43,233 nt of DNA, from contig JBDRHL010000018.1 of NCBI GenBank assembly GCA_043816955.1, positions 1-43,233 of the forward strand, read 5' to 3'. The position numbers were made by a program, and so were the translations under genes. Below, in pieces: positions 32,431 through 41,977 of this stretch; within the stretch, counting starts at the first letter, position 1, and the number at the start of each line of letters is the position of its first letter. The DNA comes from JBDRHL01 sp043816955. GTDB lineage: Bacteria; Planctomycetota; Phycisphaerae; Sedimentisphaerales; CAYZTY01. The notes beneath the pieces are model-generated. The model saw only the letters and a program-made list of their open reading frames with translations. It was not told the origin of the DNA and did not search any database.

Positions 32431-33372
32431 TCAGGAACTTTGTTTTTTTCTATCATAGGCCTGGACGATATTCTGGACAAGACTGTGGCGAACAATATCA
32501 TCCTGTGTTAATTCGACTCGCGCGATTCCCTTAATGCCTTTGAGAGTCTCGATAGCATCGAGCATACCGCTGGTCCTTCCTTTTTCCAGGTCTATCTGAG
32601 TAACATCGCCTGTAATTATCATTTTGGATCCTCTGCCAAGTCGTGTGAGGAACATAAGCATCTGGGAAGGGGAGGTATTCTGCGCCTCGTCACAGATAAT
32701 AGCTGCTTCATTGAGGGTTCTGCCTCTCATGAACGCCAGTGGAATGATCTCGATGACATCCATTTCGAGGAATTTTCTCATCTGAGAGAATTCCATCATA
32801 TCTTCAAGGCTGTCGAAGAGGGGTCTTAAGTATGGATTGACTTTGGCCTGGATATCGCCCGGCAGAAAGCCGAGTTTTTCACCAGCTTCGACGGCGGGGC
32901 GAGCGAGAACCATTTTTCTGATCTGCTTTTTCTTAAGCATTGAAACGGCCACGGCAACAGCGAGGTATGTTTTTCCCGTGCCGGCCGGGCCGGTGCAAAA
33001 AACAAGATCATTTTTCAGCATTTGTTTGATGTAATGCAATTGTCCTTTTGTAAAAGGCTCGATAACAGTTTTGCGGGAATAAACAATGATGGTTTCACTG
33101 GTTTCGGGGCTGAGGCGGGCCTCTGTCTGCATGATAATCTCCCGGATACTTTCTGCATCAAGATTTCTCCTTTCAATCAGACGTTTTTGCATTCGGTCGA
33201 TTATCTGTGCAGCTTTTTCAGCATCGTCTTTTTCACCTCTAATGATGATATCCCCGTCGCGGGCGATTATCTGGACGTCGAGGGTTTCGCGGAGAATGCG
33301 AAGGTGTTTATCGGCTGGGCCGAATAGTTCGACCCGTTTTGCGCCGGATTCCAACTGTATTGTCAGTTCCAA
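32431..33372 (-). CDS. PhoH family ATPase
   Basis: This is a 313-residue protein. An N-terminal KH-like region (about 1-75) precedes the PhoH P-loop domain. Walker A GPAGTGKT is at 128-135, followed by KMVLARPAVEAGEKLGFLPGD, the Walker B-like AAIICDEAQNTSP and SKMIITGDVTQIDL. PhoH proteins are RNA-related ATPases; the YbeZ type interacts with YbeY, and ybeY is two genes downstream here. The start is ATG, four bases after the cdsA stop. Confidence 0.93.
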   Translation of the reverse strand: MELTIQLESGAKRVELFGPADKHLRILRETLDVQIIARDGDIIIRGEKDDAEKAAQIIDRMQKRLIERRNLDAESIREIIMQTEARLSPETSETIIVYSRKTVIEPFTKGQLHYIKQMLKNDLVFCTGPAGTGKTYLAVAVAVSMLKKKQIRKMVLARPAVEAGEKLGFLPGDIQAKVNPYLRPLFDSLEDMMEFSQMRKFLEMDVIEIIPLAFMRGRTLNEAAIICDEAQNTSPSQMLMFLTRLGRGSKMIITGDVTQIDLEKGRTSGMLDAIETLKGIKGIARVELTQDDIVRHSLVQNIVQAYDRKKQSS

Positions 33373-33376
33373 TTCT

Positions 33377-34231
33377 CTATCCCATTACTATTTTGAAAAA
33401 ACAATATGCGACAGGTGCGGTAATAAGCAAAGAGTCCACCACATCGAGCACTCCGCCGAATCCCGGCACCTTATCCGATGAATCTTTCTGCTGTGCATCC
33501 CGTTTCAGCATTGATTCAGCCAGATCGGCCAATTGTCCAACAAAGGCCGCCAAGACTCCGAAGACGGTGCCAACCAGCCAGTTCATTATACCAGAGGACG
33601 CGGCAAATATCGAGCCCAACAATGCTGCGGCAATTAGGGCGCCTCCCATTCCCTGCCAGGTTTTGCCGGGGCTTATACGTGGTGCGAATTTGTGTTTCCC
33701 GAACAATCTTCCTGCTGTATAGGCTCCTATATCTGCGACTTTAACGCAGAAAACGAACATAAACAGTGCCCGGAGGCCAAAATCAAGACGAATGTCGACA
33801 ACAAATCTTGTGAACAGTCCGAGGTAAATCATGGAAAAGCAGGCCGAGCCGCAGTTAAGTATAGTGCCTTTTGTTCCATAGGTTACAGCCTGTGTGAAGA
33901 GAACGGCAGCTAGCGCGGCAGGCAGGAAGTATATTGACCATAATGAAACAGCCGGGCTGAGGCGGGCCAGATAGGGGACCGCAGCAATTATCAAGGAGGC
34001 GGGGATTGTTATCGGCAGGAATGTTTTTGCGCCGACACGTTCGGCGAGTTTGGAAAACTCGATGCTGCCGAGAATTATCAAGGCAGAGACAACTATCCAA
34101 AGGATAACAGCCTGGAGGGGGTATGGGGTTTCAGATCGGGAGATTGAACCATCGAGCCATCCATCGAGAAGCATGGCTGCGAGGAACATTAGAACCATAA
34201 GTGTCCCGAAAATGAGTCTCTGTCTGAGCAT
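33377..34231 (-). CDS. cdsA: Phosphatidate cytidylyltransferase
   Basis: Makes CDP-diacylglycerol for phospholipid synthesis at the inner membrane. This is a 284-residue protein with about seven membrane segments. The C-terminal signature is recognisable: SMLKRDAQQKDSSDKVPGFGGVLDVVDS, where the textbook S-x-K-R-x4-K-D...PGHGG-x-x-D-R-x-D has Phe for His and Val for Arg. Earlier, ISPGKTWQGMGGAL is typical. It follows uppS by 12 bases, a common uppS-cdsA pairing; dxr, which often follows, is absent. Confidence 0.93.
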   Translation of the reverse strand: MLRQRLIFGTLMVLMFLAAMLLDGWLDGSISRSETPYPLQAVILWIVVSALIILGSIEFSKLAERVGAKTFLPITIPASLIIAAVPYLARLSPAVSLWSIYFLPAALAAVLFTQAVTYGTKGTILNCGSACFSMIYLGLFTRFVVDIRLDFGLRALFMFVFCVKVADIGAYTAGRLFGKHKFAPRISPGKTWQGMGGALIAAALLGSIFAASSGIMNWLVGTVFGVLAAFVGQLADLAESMLKRDAQQKDSSDKVPGFGGVLDVVDSLLITAPVAYCFFKIVMG

Positions 34232-34243
34232 GGTTCTGTGTGA

Positions 34244-35023
34244 TTAACCCTTTCTGTCGCCTGTGCCGATATCACCGAACCGACGTTCTCTTTTTGCATA
34301 GGCCTTTATGGCGTTATTGAGATTGGCCCTGGAGAAATCCGGCCACATTGTTTTTGTGACATAGAATTCGCAGTATGAAATCTGCCAAAGCAGAAAGTTG
34401 CTGACTCTCATTTCGCCTGCGGTACGTATAAGCAGGTCCGGGTCGGGCAGAGAAGCGGTATAGAGATTATCGTTTATACAATTTTCGTCAATATCCTTTA
34501 GTCTGAGTCTGCCAGAGTTGTATTGTCCGGCGATGCGTCTGACGGCATCGGTTATTTCGGTTCTGCTGCCGTAATTCAGTGCCAAGGCAAGGATCATTTC
34601 CTTGTTATTCGCAGTCAAACGAACGGTTTCATTAAGGGCGCCGGTTACCGATGCCGGCAGGCCGTTAAGGTGTCCGAGATGAACAAGTCTGACCTGGTCT
34701 TTCATGAGAACAGGCCTCATTTCAATAAGGTATTGCCTGTAGAGCTTCATGAGAAAATCGATTTCTGTTTTGGGTCTTTTCCAATTTTGCATACTGAACG
34801 AATAAAGTGTGAGGCACTCAATTCCGAGTCTTACGCAATGCCTAACGATTTTCTCTACTGTCTGGCTTCCCCTGCTGTGACCTTCAAATCGCGGCAGGCC
34901 TTTTTTCCGGGCCCATCTTCCATTGCCATCCATAATAATGGCGATGTGTCGAGGTATCCGAGATGGTCTGATATTGAGCCGTTTGGCGGCAGCGATTTTT
35001 CTTTCCTCAGACAGATGCGACAA
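34244..35023 (-). CDS. uppS: Isoprenyl transferase (undecaprenyl diphosphate synthase)
   Basis: A cis-prenyltransferase that makes the C55 carrier used by MraY and other wall enzymes. It is about 259 residues from the chosen start. Catalytic Asp32 is in IIMDGNGRWA, with YSFSMQNWKRP and LIRTAGEMRVSNFLLWQ. The frame is open to an ATG at 35089, but that would overlap purA by 64 bases. A TTG at 35023 just after the purA stop has AGGAAG eight bases before it and gives a family-like length, so it is preferred. Confidence 0.93.
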   Translation of the reverse strand: MSHLSEERKIAAAKRLNIRPSRIPRHIAIIMDGNGRWARKKGLPRFEGHSRGSQTVEKIVRHCVRLGIECLTLYSFSMQNWKRPKTEIDFLMKLYRQYLIEMRPVLMKDQVRLVHLGHLNGLPASVTGALNETVRLTANNKEMILALALNYGSRTEITDAVRRIAGQYNSGRLRLKDIDENCINDNLYTASLPDPDLLIRTAGEMRVSNFLLWQISYCEFYVTKTMWPDFSRANLNNAIKAYAKRERRFGDIGTGDRKG

Positions 35024-35025
35024 TT

Positions 35026-36306
35026 TTAAGGCTTCCTGAATATTGTCTGGTCTCTTGCCGGACCGACGCCGATAATGGTAACGGGGCACTGAAGCAATTT
35101 TTCGACGACTTCAATATAGTTTTGTGCGTTGTGAGGCAGATCATCAAAAGTCCGAACATCTCTGAGGTTTTCGTCCCAGCCTGGCAATATTTCATAGACA
35201 CATTCGGCCTTTTCCAGTTGATCGGCCTGTGACGGGAAGAAGGTTTTCTGTGTGCCATCGACATGGTAGGCTTTGCATATTTTCAATTCCTTCAGCCCCG
35301 AGATCGTATCGAGATGCATCATAGCAATTTCATCGATGCCCCCGATTTTTACAGCGAATGAAACGGCAACGGCATCAAACCATCCACATCTTCTGGGTCT
35401 GCCGGTTGTTGTGCCATATTCATGACCCTTTTCGCGAATATAGCGGCCTATTTCATTATCCTGTTCAGGCGGAAAAGGTCCGGCGCCAACCCTCGTGGTG
35501 TAGGCTTTTACAACGCCGATAAATTTTTCTATCATTTTCATCGGGAGGCCGCATCCTGCAGCGACGCCAAGTGCGCTGGAGCTGGAACTGGTTACATAGG
35601 GGAATGTTCCGTGATCAAGGTCGAGCAGCGAGCCCTGTGCGCCTTCAAAGAGGATTGATTTCCCCTGTGCGACGGCGGTGTGGAGGTACTCGGTGGTATC
35701 AGCCAGGAAAGGAGTGAGCCTTTTGGCATAGCCCTGACAGTGGTCTATCAACTCATGGAGGTTGACAGGCTCGGTGTCATACAAGGCGGCAAAAATTTTG
35801 TTTTTGTAATCGACGATTTTCTTAAGTTTTGTTTTGAGCGTGTCGAGATTGCGGAAATTCTCCATTCTGACAGCGTAGCTGCGGCCTACCTTGTCGGCAT
35901 AGCAGGGTCCTATTCCTCGGGCGGTGGTTCCGATCTTATTTTTGCCCAGAGAAGCTTCTCTTAGTTTATCTTCTGTTTTGTGGTAATCGAGAACCACATG
36001 AGCATTTGTGCTGATGAACAGCCTGCCATCGAGAGAGATATTTTGCTCATGGAGGGCTTCTATTTCTTTGATAAGGACGGCGGGGTCGACAACGACGCCA
36101 TTTGTTATCAAACAGATCGTTTCAGGGCGAACGGCACCGCTGGGGAGGAGGTGAAGCGCAAAACGATTGTCGCCTATCACGACAGTGTGTCCGGCATTCG
36201 CTCCGCCGCTGTAGCGAACGACAATATCGCTTTGTTCTGCGAGGATGTCTACTACTTTTCCTTTTCCCTCATCGCCCCACTGCAGTCCAACCACACAACA
36301 TTTCAT
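35026..36306 (-). CDS. purA: Adenylosuccinate synthetase
   Basis: Joins IMP and aspartate using GTP, the first committed step to AMP. This is a 426-residue protein. The P-loop-like GLQWGDEGKGKVVD is at the N-terminus, with GGANAGHTVV, GTTARGIGPCYADK, FEGAQGSLLDLDHGTFPYVTSS and TTTGRPRRCGWFD. All key residues are in place. It stands first of the uppS-cdsA group with three bases between stop and the proposed uppS start. Confidence 0.97.
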   Translation of the reverse strand: MKCCVVGLQWGDEGKGKVVDILAEQSDIVVRYSGGANAGHTVVIGDNRFALHLLPSGAVRPETICLITNGVVVDPAVLIKEIEALHEQNISLDGRLFISTNAHVVLDYHKTEDKLREASLGKNKIGTTARGIGPCYADKVGRSYAVRMENFRNLDTLKTKLKKIVDYKNKIFAALYDTEPVNLHELIDHCQGYAKRLTPFLADTTEYLHTAVAQGKSILFEGAQGSLLDLDHGTFPYVTSSSSSALGVAAGCGLPMKMIEKFIGVVKAYTTRVGAGPFPPEQDNEIGRYIREKGHEYGTTTGRPRRCGWFDAVAVSFAVKIGGIDEIAMMHLDTISGLKELKICKAYHVDGTQKTFFPSQADQLEKAECVYEILPGWDENLRDVRTFDDLPHNAQNYIEVVEKLLQCPVTIIGVGPARDQTIFRKP

Positions 36307-36413
36307 TATATATGCCTCTAGCTGTTACCTTTCAAACACAAGCCGCAACAGGTGCGTTATTGCAGCGGATACCTAATCCCAAGACAGGCGAACCGAATGA
36401 AAAGTTCAAAGTG

Positions 36414-36899
36414 TCAGCTTATTTTCCTGACAAGTTCATCCAGAACAAGGCCAAGACCATCATAGGTTTTCCTGCTGAGCCTGACCTGTTTTTCCCGGCC
36501 GGTCTGATCTTTATAATTCAACGTAAAATACCCCTTGGAATCAAAAAACGTTTTATCGACAGAAGTTATTGAGCCGTATGGTACTGCCTGATTATCGCTG
36601 AGCACAATCGCATCTTCCCGTGCCTCGATTTTTTTATTTTTAACCGCAGCGAACCATATAACAGCGATAACACCGGCAGCGGCGAGGAAGAAAGGTACTC
36701 TTTGGTTAAATATCATATCGCTGTCCGGCTTGTTATTATTATTAACTACATGTTCCCGGTAGAATTTGTGGCGCATGGACCATTCATATTTGCTCACATA
36801 GCCGTCATAGGCAAAAACGAGCGCCAGGCCGATCAGGACAATGACAGCGATCTTGAAATTTGTTTTCCTGTATCTGCAATAAGTTGCTTCGACAGCCAT
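36414..36899 (-). CDS. Two-pass membrane protein with a C-terminal PH-like region, unknown
   Basis: This is a 161-residue protein. Membrane segments lie at about 15-32 (FKIAVIVLIGLALVFAYDG) and 70-88 (VPFFLAAAGVIAVIWFAAV). A C-terminal domain of about 70 residues then has alternating strands (IEAREDAIVLSDNQAVPYGSITSVDKT, GYFTLNYKD) and an end helix (YDGLGLVLDELVRKI). This layout resembles small bacterial PH-like membrane proteins. The frame extends upstream, but ATG at 36899 has AAGGA eight bases before it. No functional family is recognised. It lies between purA and another unknown gene. Confidence 0.7.
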   Translation of the reverse strand: MAVEATYCRYRKTNFKIAVIVLIGLALVFAYDGYVSKYEWSMRHKFYREHVVNNNNKPDSDMIFNQRVPFFLAAAGVIAVIWFAAVKNKKIEAREDAIVLSDNQAVPYGSITSVDKTFFDSKGYFTLNYKDQTGREKQVRLSRKTYDGLGLVLDELVRKIS

Positions 36900-36919
36900 T
36901 TTGAATCCTTTCCAGGTAA

Positions 36920-37672
36920 TTACCTTCGTTGAGCAATAGCGCTGGCAAGCGGTTTGACAAAGGCAGGAAATATCTTTTCGGCCATTAATTCTTCTGCGAT
37001 GCGGCACTGGTTTTGAAAAGAGGCCAGGACATCGAATTTTTGGCCGGGTGCCGGGTACTGCCGGATGGTAAAGTAAAGTGTGATTGCGTCCTCGGCCTTG
37101 TAATCTTCTCTTCTGATTTCGTAGGCGCTGGTTTTAGATTCAACACTGATGCGCGCCTGGAGCCGACAGTCATCAGAAAGTGATACCAGAACGGTAGGCG
37201 AATATCCAACGGCCTTGCTATTGGGCAGATCCAGCAGAGCGACAAATGCGCTGCCTGCGAACAGTGCGTCTGCGATGACTTCGTCGTGATTGCCGCGATA
37301 ATCAAAGTCGAGCACGAAGCCTACATCAAGGGAGTCGACATCAAGATGACTGACGCCGAGCATATACGGCATCAATTCGATTACAAGCCTGTCCAGTTCG
37401 TAAGCGTCGGCGAGGTTCTCCGGATCGGCGCAACCCGAACCGAGGCGATCTATCTCAAGGCTGACCCAGCGGTACTTGCCTGAGTCTCGGTCCTCTTCCA
37501 GACAGAGCTCGCCGTTGTCGCGTCTGAAGAAATTTCCCATAGGAGGGAACTGTTTCTGGATGCGCTCGAAAAATGAGAGCACCATATCACGATCCGTGGG
37601 CAGATCGAGTTCGGTATTTATATACATCTCGACACTGAAATCATCACAAAGTGAGCCGAAAGCGTTGCTCAT
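36920..37672 (-). CDS. Uncharacterised soluble protein
   Basis: This is a 250-residue protein from the ATG at 37672 (a GTG four codons earlier is in frame). There is no signal peptide or membrane segment. It is acidic in the first half (SVEMYINTELDLPTDRDMVLSFFERIQKQFPPMGNFFRRDNGELCLEED). A middle region, YELDRLVIELMPYMLGVSHLDVDSLDVGFVLDFDYRGNHDEVIADALF, suggests a mixed alpha/beta domain. I know no family for it and no active-site pattern is visible. The small membrane-protein gene follows 20 bases later, so the two are likely cotranscribed. Confidence 0.65.
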   Translation of the reverse strand: MSNAFGSLCDDFSVEMYINTELDLPTDRDMVLSFFERIQKQFPPMGNFFRRDNGELCLEEDRDSGKYRWVSLEIDRLGSGCADPENLADAYELDRLVIELMPYMLGVSHLDVDSLDVGFVLDFDYRGNHDEVIADALFAGSAFVALLDLPNSKAVGYSPTVLVSLSDDCRLQARISVESKTSAYEIRREDYKAEDAITLYFTIRQYPAPGQKFDVLASFQNQCRIAEELMAEKIFPAFVKPLASAIAQRR

Positions 37673-37769
37673 AATAATCACCACACTATATCATTTAATA
37701 TTCACTGTTTTTTTACCGTTCGGGCCGTAGTTATTCTCTCATAATGGGTCGATCTTGACAAGAGATATT

Positions 37770-40295
37770 CTATGGGTCAGCAGATAAAAATGGGCTGGAC
37801 TGGCTGTTTCGAGGAAGGTTCTGCGGTTCGGGCAGCTTCAGTTCGGTGAGCAGGGCAGCGATTACCGCGAATAATGTAAAGTCGAAGATGCGCCAAGCAC
37901 CGGTGGCAACAATTCTTTCGGCAGAACCTAACATGGCAGATATGGCGGTGTAAAGCAGCGCCAGTACCAAGCCGGCGGCGGCGGCGGAAATAATTCTTCC
38001 TGTCAGGGGCATTCCTCGTGCTGCCAACGTGACGACAATACCGAGTGTCATGGGAGCAAGGAGGGCCAGGGGCCATATCTGCCAGAGTGTCGGCAGAGGC
38101 CGGCTGCAGTTGTGATAAATGAAGTCAGCAGAGCCGAATATCACAGCAGCGCCTGCTACGGCAGGGAGGATATGCCAGTATCGTGGTTTAGTTTTTGCTC
38201 TGATTTGTGCGCGCAATGTCATGCGTCTGCGAATTGTCAGGGGCCAGTTATAGAACAGGCAAAACACACCATGTTCAAGAAGCGCGCCCTGTTCGCCGAA
38301 AACGGGCACGATTCGAACGGCACTTGTAGCCCAGTGGGCAGCCATGAATCTTGCCAGGGCAGGGTAGTGATAGGCCATCTGGATCGGAAAGGCCAGGTAG
38401 CCGATGTATTTGAAGAAACCGAGGAAGACAGCGATGTTGTAATTTTTAAAGTCCCGTTCGCGGATAACCAAGAAGAGGACATACAGGCCTCTGACGATGG
38501 AGCCTGGCGAGATAGGCGTCAGTTGAAACAAGATGATGATTGCCGTCGCTGCGGCGGCTCTTTCGGCTGGCGGCATCTGGGGGTGCATTTTCCAGAAAAA
38601 AAACGCGATAATAAATGAAACAATCTGCGTGACCGGGAGTGTCAAAAAATGCACGACCAGGCTAACCAGGTACTTCTGAATAAAGGGTTCGTTAATCCGG
38701 GGAATTATGGCATCTGCGTCTTCGTCGGCGAGGATATGTTTTTGCTTTCCCTCGGTTATCATGTCCCTGAGCCATTGTTCGCGCATATGAGCGTTGAAAT
38801 AAAGTCGTACCGGGCGGACGAGCAGAGCGAGAACAGCTTTGAAGTATTGGAAGTCGGTAAGGAAGCGGTGAAGCCGTGGCGGCAGTATCGAAAAGGGCAA
38901 ATGGGCGAGAAAGCCTGCAAAACCCGCACTGATTTTGGTAGCTTTTTCAGGGTTCAGGCGGCCTGTACGGTGCCAGATGATGGTTTTTTCAATGACTTTG
39001 CCGTGTAAAGCACGTATTAAATAGGCACGGCTGGAAAAGAGGCTTCGGTAATGGGCTCGCCAGTCCTGATGGGCCCAGAGGCGAAGTACTATTCTTCCCA
39101 GAAAGGGGACGGCTGCGAGCAGCAGGAACAGCAGAGACAGAAGTTTACTTTTTTGCAGCTTTTCAGCCCAGCGGTCATCGATGATATTACGTATTTGCCA
39201 GCTTTTTACGGCGCCGGTGAGTATTGTTGACCACAATTTTCGGCAGTAGAGCAGCCGGATATGGTTGTGTGTAATATCAAACTGTGAATTGCGGTAGGTA
39301 TCCTCGGCGGTTTTGAGTTCGTTCATGGCATCATTGAGGTCCGCGAACTCCGCGCGATGGGACCTGACAAAGCTTTGAAGTTTTGCCAGATTGCCTCTGT
39401 CGAACTGCACGACCGAGCCTCGCAATACTCCGGTAACAATAAGTTTCAGATCGGCGGGACTCATGGGCAGGAAAGGCAGCAAGGCCAGGCCCGGACGAAA
39501 ATCGACAGCAACAAGGCCGGCAGCAGGGTTGTCGGTGGTGTGGGTATATTTGAGGACGTTCGGCTGACTTTTGCAGGTCCACCACTGGTATTGTCTGGCA
39601 AATTCGGGGGCACCGATTTCGCAGAGCAATTTAATGAAATCACGCATGAATCGTCGTTTGGCACGGTATTCGGGTGAGCCGAGAGATAATGGATCGATTT
39701 GTTTTTCTTTTCGCCACTTTTTTAGCAGATTCATTCTGTCATCGACTTCCAGCCGCCAGGTTCTGCCCTGAATCCACTGGCTGATTTCACCGCAGCTGCC
39801 GAGTGTTTTGTCTGCAAAAGTGGCATAGATATCGACGACGGCGTCATCCCTGCTGAATCGAACTGAGGCGGCTCGGCGGATGAATTTCTGCCAGAGCGCC
39901 CCTGCGCGGGAAGCTGCCGGGTTAACCTGCGACTGGAAAGGCGCCTGAAAGCCAAGCCAGTAAATGAGGTTGCGAAAAAGGCGGGCGAACGTGCCTGGGG
40001 GCACAAGGATTTTCATTGCGTAAAGCCTGCCGGCTTCGAGGCCGGCGACAGGGCCTTGTGGGGCATCTATACGGTCTATTCTGACCTGATAGACCTGGCC
40101 TGCGAAACCGCCGCCGACGAATTTTTCGATCTTCAGATACACCCTGGCTTTATTTGCGGGGACGGTGCCGAGGACATCGAGCGTCAGTTCGGCGCCGGGT
40201 TCATAGCGATAGACGCGGCAGGGTCTGTGCAAACCAAGGCTGCTAAATCGCTTTTGAAGCCATTTGCATGTCTGGGTGGAATAATCCAGGGACAT
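37770..40295 (-). CDS. Large protein: kinase-like N-terminus fused to a multi-pass membrane region
   Basis: This is an 841-residue protein. The N-terminal part has a glycine-loop-like VGGGFAGQVYQV (60-71), a candidate ATP-binding Lys in LYAMKIL (Lys95) and VAVDFRPG (262-269), which resembles the DFG region. Asp255-Asn256 precede it in THTTDN. Taken together these suggest an atypical protein- or small-molecule-kinase-like fold, though the order and spacing are not canonical. From about residue 385 there are some nine hydrophobic segments (for example LLSLLFLLLAAVPFLGRIVL and IISAAAAGLVLALLYTAI). No named family is recognised. The start is supported by frame length only. Function is unknown; the kinase reading is inference. 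Confidence 0.7.
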   Translation of the reverse strand: MSLDYSTQTCKWLQKRFSSLGLHRPCRVYRYEPGAELTLDVLGTVPANKARVYLKIEKFVGGGFAGQVYQVRIDRIDAPQGPVAGLEAGRLYAMKILVPPGTFARLFRNLIYWLGFQAPFQSQVNPAASRAGALWQKFIRRAASVRFSRDDAVVDIYATFADKTLGSCGEISQWIQGRTWRLEVDDRMNLLKKWRKEKQIDPLSLGSPEYRAKRRFMRDFIKLLCEIGAPEFARQYQWWTCKSQPNVLKYTHTTDNPAAGLVAVDFRPGLALLPFLPMSPADLKLIVTGVLRGSVVQFDRGNLAKLQSFVRSHRAEFADLNDAMNELKTAEDTYRNSQFDITHNHIRLLYCRKLWSTILTGAVKSWQIRNIIDDRWAEKLQKSKLLSLLFLLLAAVPFLGRIVLRLWAHQDWRAHYRSLFSSRAYLIRALHGKVIEKTIIWHRTGRLNPEKATKISAGFAGFLAHLPFSILPPRLHRFLTDFQYFKAVLALLVRPVRLYFNAHMREQWLRDMITEGKQKHILADEDADAIIPRINEPFIQKYLVSLVVHFLTLPVTQIVSFIIAFFFWKMHPQMPPAERAAAATAIIILFQLTPISPGSIVRGLYVLFLVIRERDFKNYNIAVFLGFFKYIGYLAFPIQMAYHYPALARFMAAHWATSAVRIVPVFGEQGALLEHGVFCLFYNWPLTIRRRMTLRAQIRAKTKPRYWHILPAVAGAAVIFGSADFIYHNCSRPLPTLWQIWPLALLAPMTLGIVVTLAARGMPLTGRIISAAAAGLVLALLYTAISAMLGSAERIVATGAWRIFDFTLFAVIAALLTELKLPEPQNLPRNSQSSPFLSADP

Positions 40296-40385
40296 TACAC
40301 ATCCTTAAAGAGCAAATCTGATCAACTGTGAGGGGCCAAGGATAACGTGCAAAAGCCTGATTTGCAACAAGCTGTTTAATGTTGC

Positions 40386-41948
40386 TCAGGGGCAATTGGC
40401 GGTTTGAGGATCGTCGCAGGTAAGCCAGTCGGCGGCCAAGATGGCCAAATCGATCATGTCGACGTTACAGTCATCATCAAGATCAGCAGAAATTGAGGGG
40501 TAGCCGGAGGCTTTCTGGCCACAATAGAACTGGTTGAATTCGTCCCAGCTGCCGCACTGGTTTTCAAACGAATCCGGATCATCACAGTCGAGCCAGGCAA
40601 GTACAAATTCAGCAAGGTCTTTGATATCAACACGACAGTTGTGATCGATATCGCCGGGGATTTGCTGGCTGTGGTAGTCTTCGCACTGAAGCTGGGCAGG
40701 GTTAATGACATAAATCATGTTTGCGGCATATATAGATCTTTTTTGTGCTGCCATATCAATTGCCAGTGCTCTGAAGATTACTTTGTCCCCAGCGGTCAGA
40801 GTAAAGGGCGGATCGGTCACAAAAGGGGCCGAATAGTCTGTCCTGTTAGTCCAGGTAGCACCGCCATCGGTGCTCATGCCGAAGATTAACCTCAAAGAAG
40901 CTCCTGTTGGGGATGTTGCCGTCGCTGCCAGGGTGATCGACCCTGCAGGATAACGTCGGCGGTCGCGAAGAGGGGTTATCTGTGAAGGTGATAATTGCTG
41001 ACCAAATGTGGTGATGATCGGCCAATCCTGTGCGGCGCGGATGTCATGGGCAGAATCTTTTAGTGCTTCCAGACGATAGTTATTGTCATTGCCCTGGTTG
41101 TCTATAAGTGAGTACGAAAGTGAGCCTCCCGAAGGATTGAAAGAGTATACTATGCATCCTTTGGTTCCACAGTAAAAGGCGGCCTGGACATATTCATAAA
41201 GGTCCTGATAATTGGTTCGTGAAGCCAGAAAATCAACAGCTTCTTCGCTTCCGGCGCCGAGTTCGGCATGGGTTACACGTTCGGGATATTGATCAACCCA
41301 GTCCCTTATGCGGTTGGACTGAGCAACACAGATAAGTCCGTCAAGACCTTTTGCCAATGCTTCATCCATTCGCCTGTCTAACTTGCTTCGGTTGAGAAAT
41401 ATTACTGGTGAGCTGCTGGTTGCTTTTGCTTCGTGCAGATCATACCACGGCACATCGCAGTGGTTGACGTAGGTATCGCGGTTGGGGTCCAGGACGGCTG
41501 CAAGATCACAGAAAGCGTGCAGCCAGTCCTTCTGAGGCTCTGTAAGTCCCGGGTAACATTCGGGCTCATCACAGATCATATAGCCGATCATATTATCCTT
41601 AAGGGAGACACCCTGCCAAGACATATTGTCCCAGATGGCCTTATCAGCAAGTATCCAGTCTGTCAGGGCAGGCTCATCAATTACATAATCCGGCGGGGCG
41701 CTATTAAGGATGTTGTACGCCCTGATACCTTTAATGTTCCATGCCTTTGCTGCGGCCCAGAACTGATTGCCCTGCTGATAGGCGCTGCTGCAGACTATTA
41801 CAGTACAGCCTGCCCGAGCCATGTTCATCAAAGACCAGTCCCAGCCGCAGGTTTCATTTGCATCAGGCCGGGCATAATAAACTCCGATTTCAAAGTCATG
41901 AAATTCGACGGCCCTTACCTGGGTAAGGGTTAAAGATGCGGTAAGCAA
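40386..41948 (-). CDS. Secreted TIM-barrel-like hydrolase candidate with C-terminal dockerin, 5' end frameshifted
   Basis: This is a 520-residue open frame. The first half looks like a glycoside-hydrolase-type barrel (FEIGVYYARPD, IGYMICDEPECYPG with acidic DEPE, KGLDGLICVAQS, YCGTKGCIVYSFNP). A beta-sandwich follows (about 345-440: GSITLAATATSPTGASLRLIFG). Two dockerin-type repeats end it: GDIDHNCRVDIKDLAEFVLAWL and ADLDDDCNVDMIDLAILAADWL. The annotated start is TTG at 41948. The natural start is almost certainly the ATG at 41982, but an A8 run puts that ATG in another frame. Removing one A would restore a normal signal peptide beginning MTKKQITAVVLLL. Catalytic residues and substrate are not established. 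Confidence 0.75.
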   Translation of the reverse strand: MLTASLTLTQVRAVEFHDFEIGVYYARPDANETCGWDWSLMNMARAGCTVIVCSSAYQQGNQFWAAAKAWNIKGIRAYNILNSAPPDYVIDEPALTDWILADKAIWDNMSWQGVSLKDNMIGYMICDEPECYPGLTEPQKDWLHAFCDLAAVLDPNRDTYVNHCDVPWYDLHEAKATSSSPVIFLNRSKLDRRMDEALAKGLDGLICVAQSNRIRDWVDQYPERVTHAELGAGSEEAVDFLASRTNYQDLYEYVQAAFYCGTKGCIVYSFNPSGGSLSYSLIDNQGNDNNYRLEALKDSAHDIRAAQDWPIITTFGQQLSPSQITPLRDRRRYPAGSITLAATATSPTGASLRLIFGMSTDGGATWTNRTDYSAPFVTDPPFTLTAGDKVIFRALAIDMAAQKRSIYAANMIYVINPAQLQCEDYHSQQIPGDIDHNCRVDIKDLAEFVLAWLDCDDPDSFENQCGSWDEFNQFYCGQKASGYPSISADLDDDCNVDMIDLAILAADWLTCDDPQTANCP

Positions 41949-41969
41949 AAGAACAACAGCAGTTATTTG

Positions 41970-41977
41970 TTTTTTTT
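41970..41977 (-). other. A8 homopolymer causing a frameshift in a signal peptide
   Basis: On the minus strand ATG ACA is followed by a run of eight A (counting the A of ACA). With eight, the ATG frame leaves the long frame; with seven it continues as MTKKQITAVVLLLTASL into the 520-residue protein. An in-frame TGA just upstream blocks any other entry into the long frame. A8 runs are prone to sequencing error, to replication slippage and to RNA polymerase slippage, so this may be an error, a mutation or a switch. Confidence 0.7.

Noticed and set aside
36307..36413. Riboswitch or attenuator near purA
   Set aside because: No purine riboswitch core or stable structure is recognisable, and this stretch includes the purA RBS region only.
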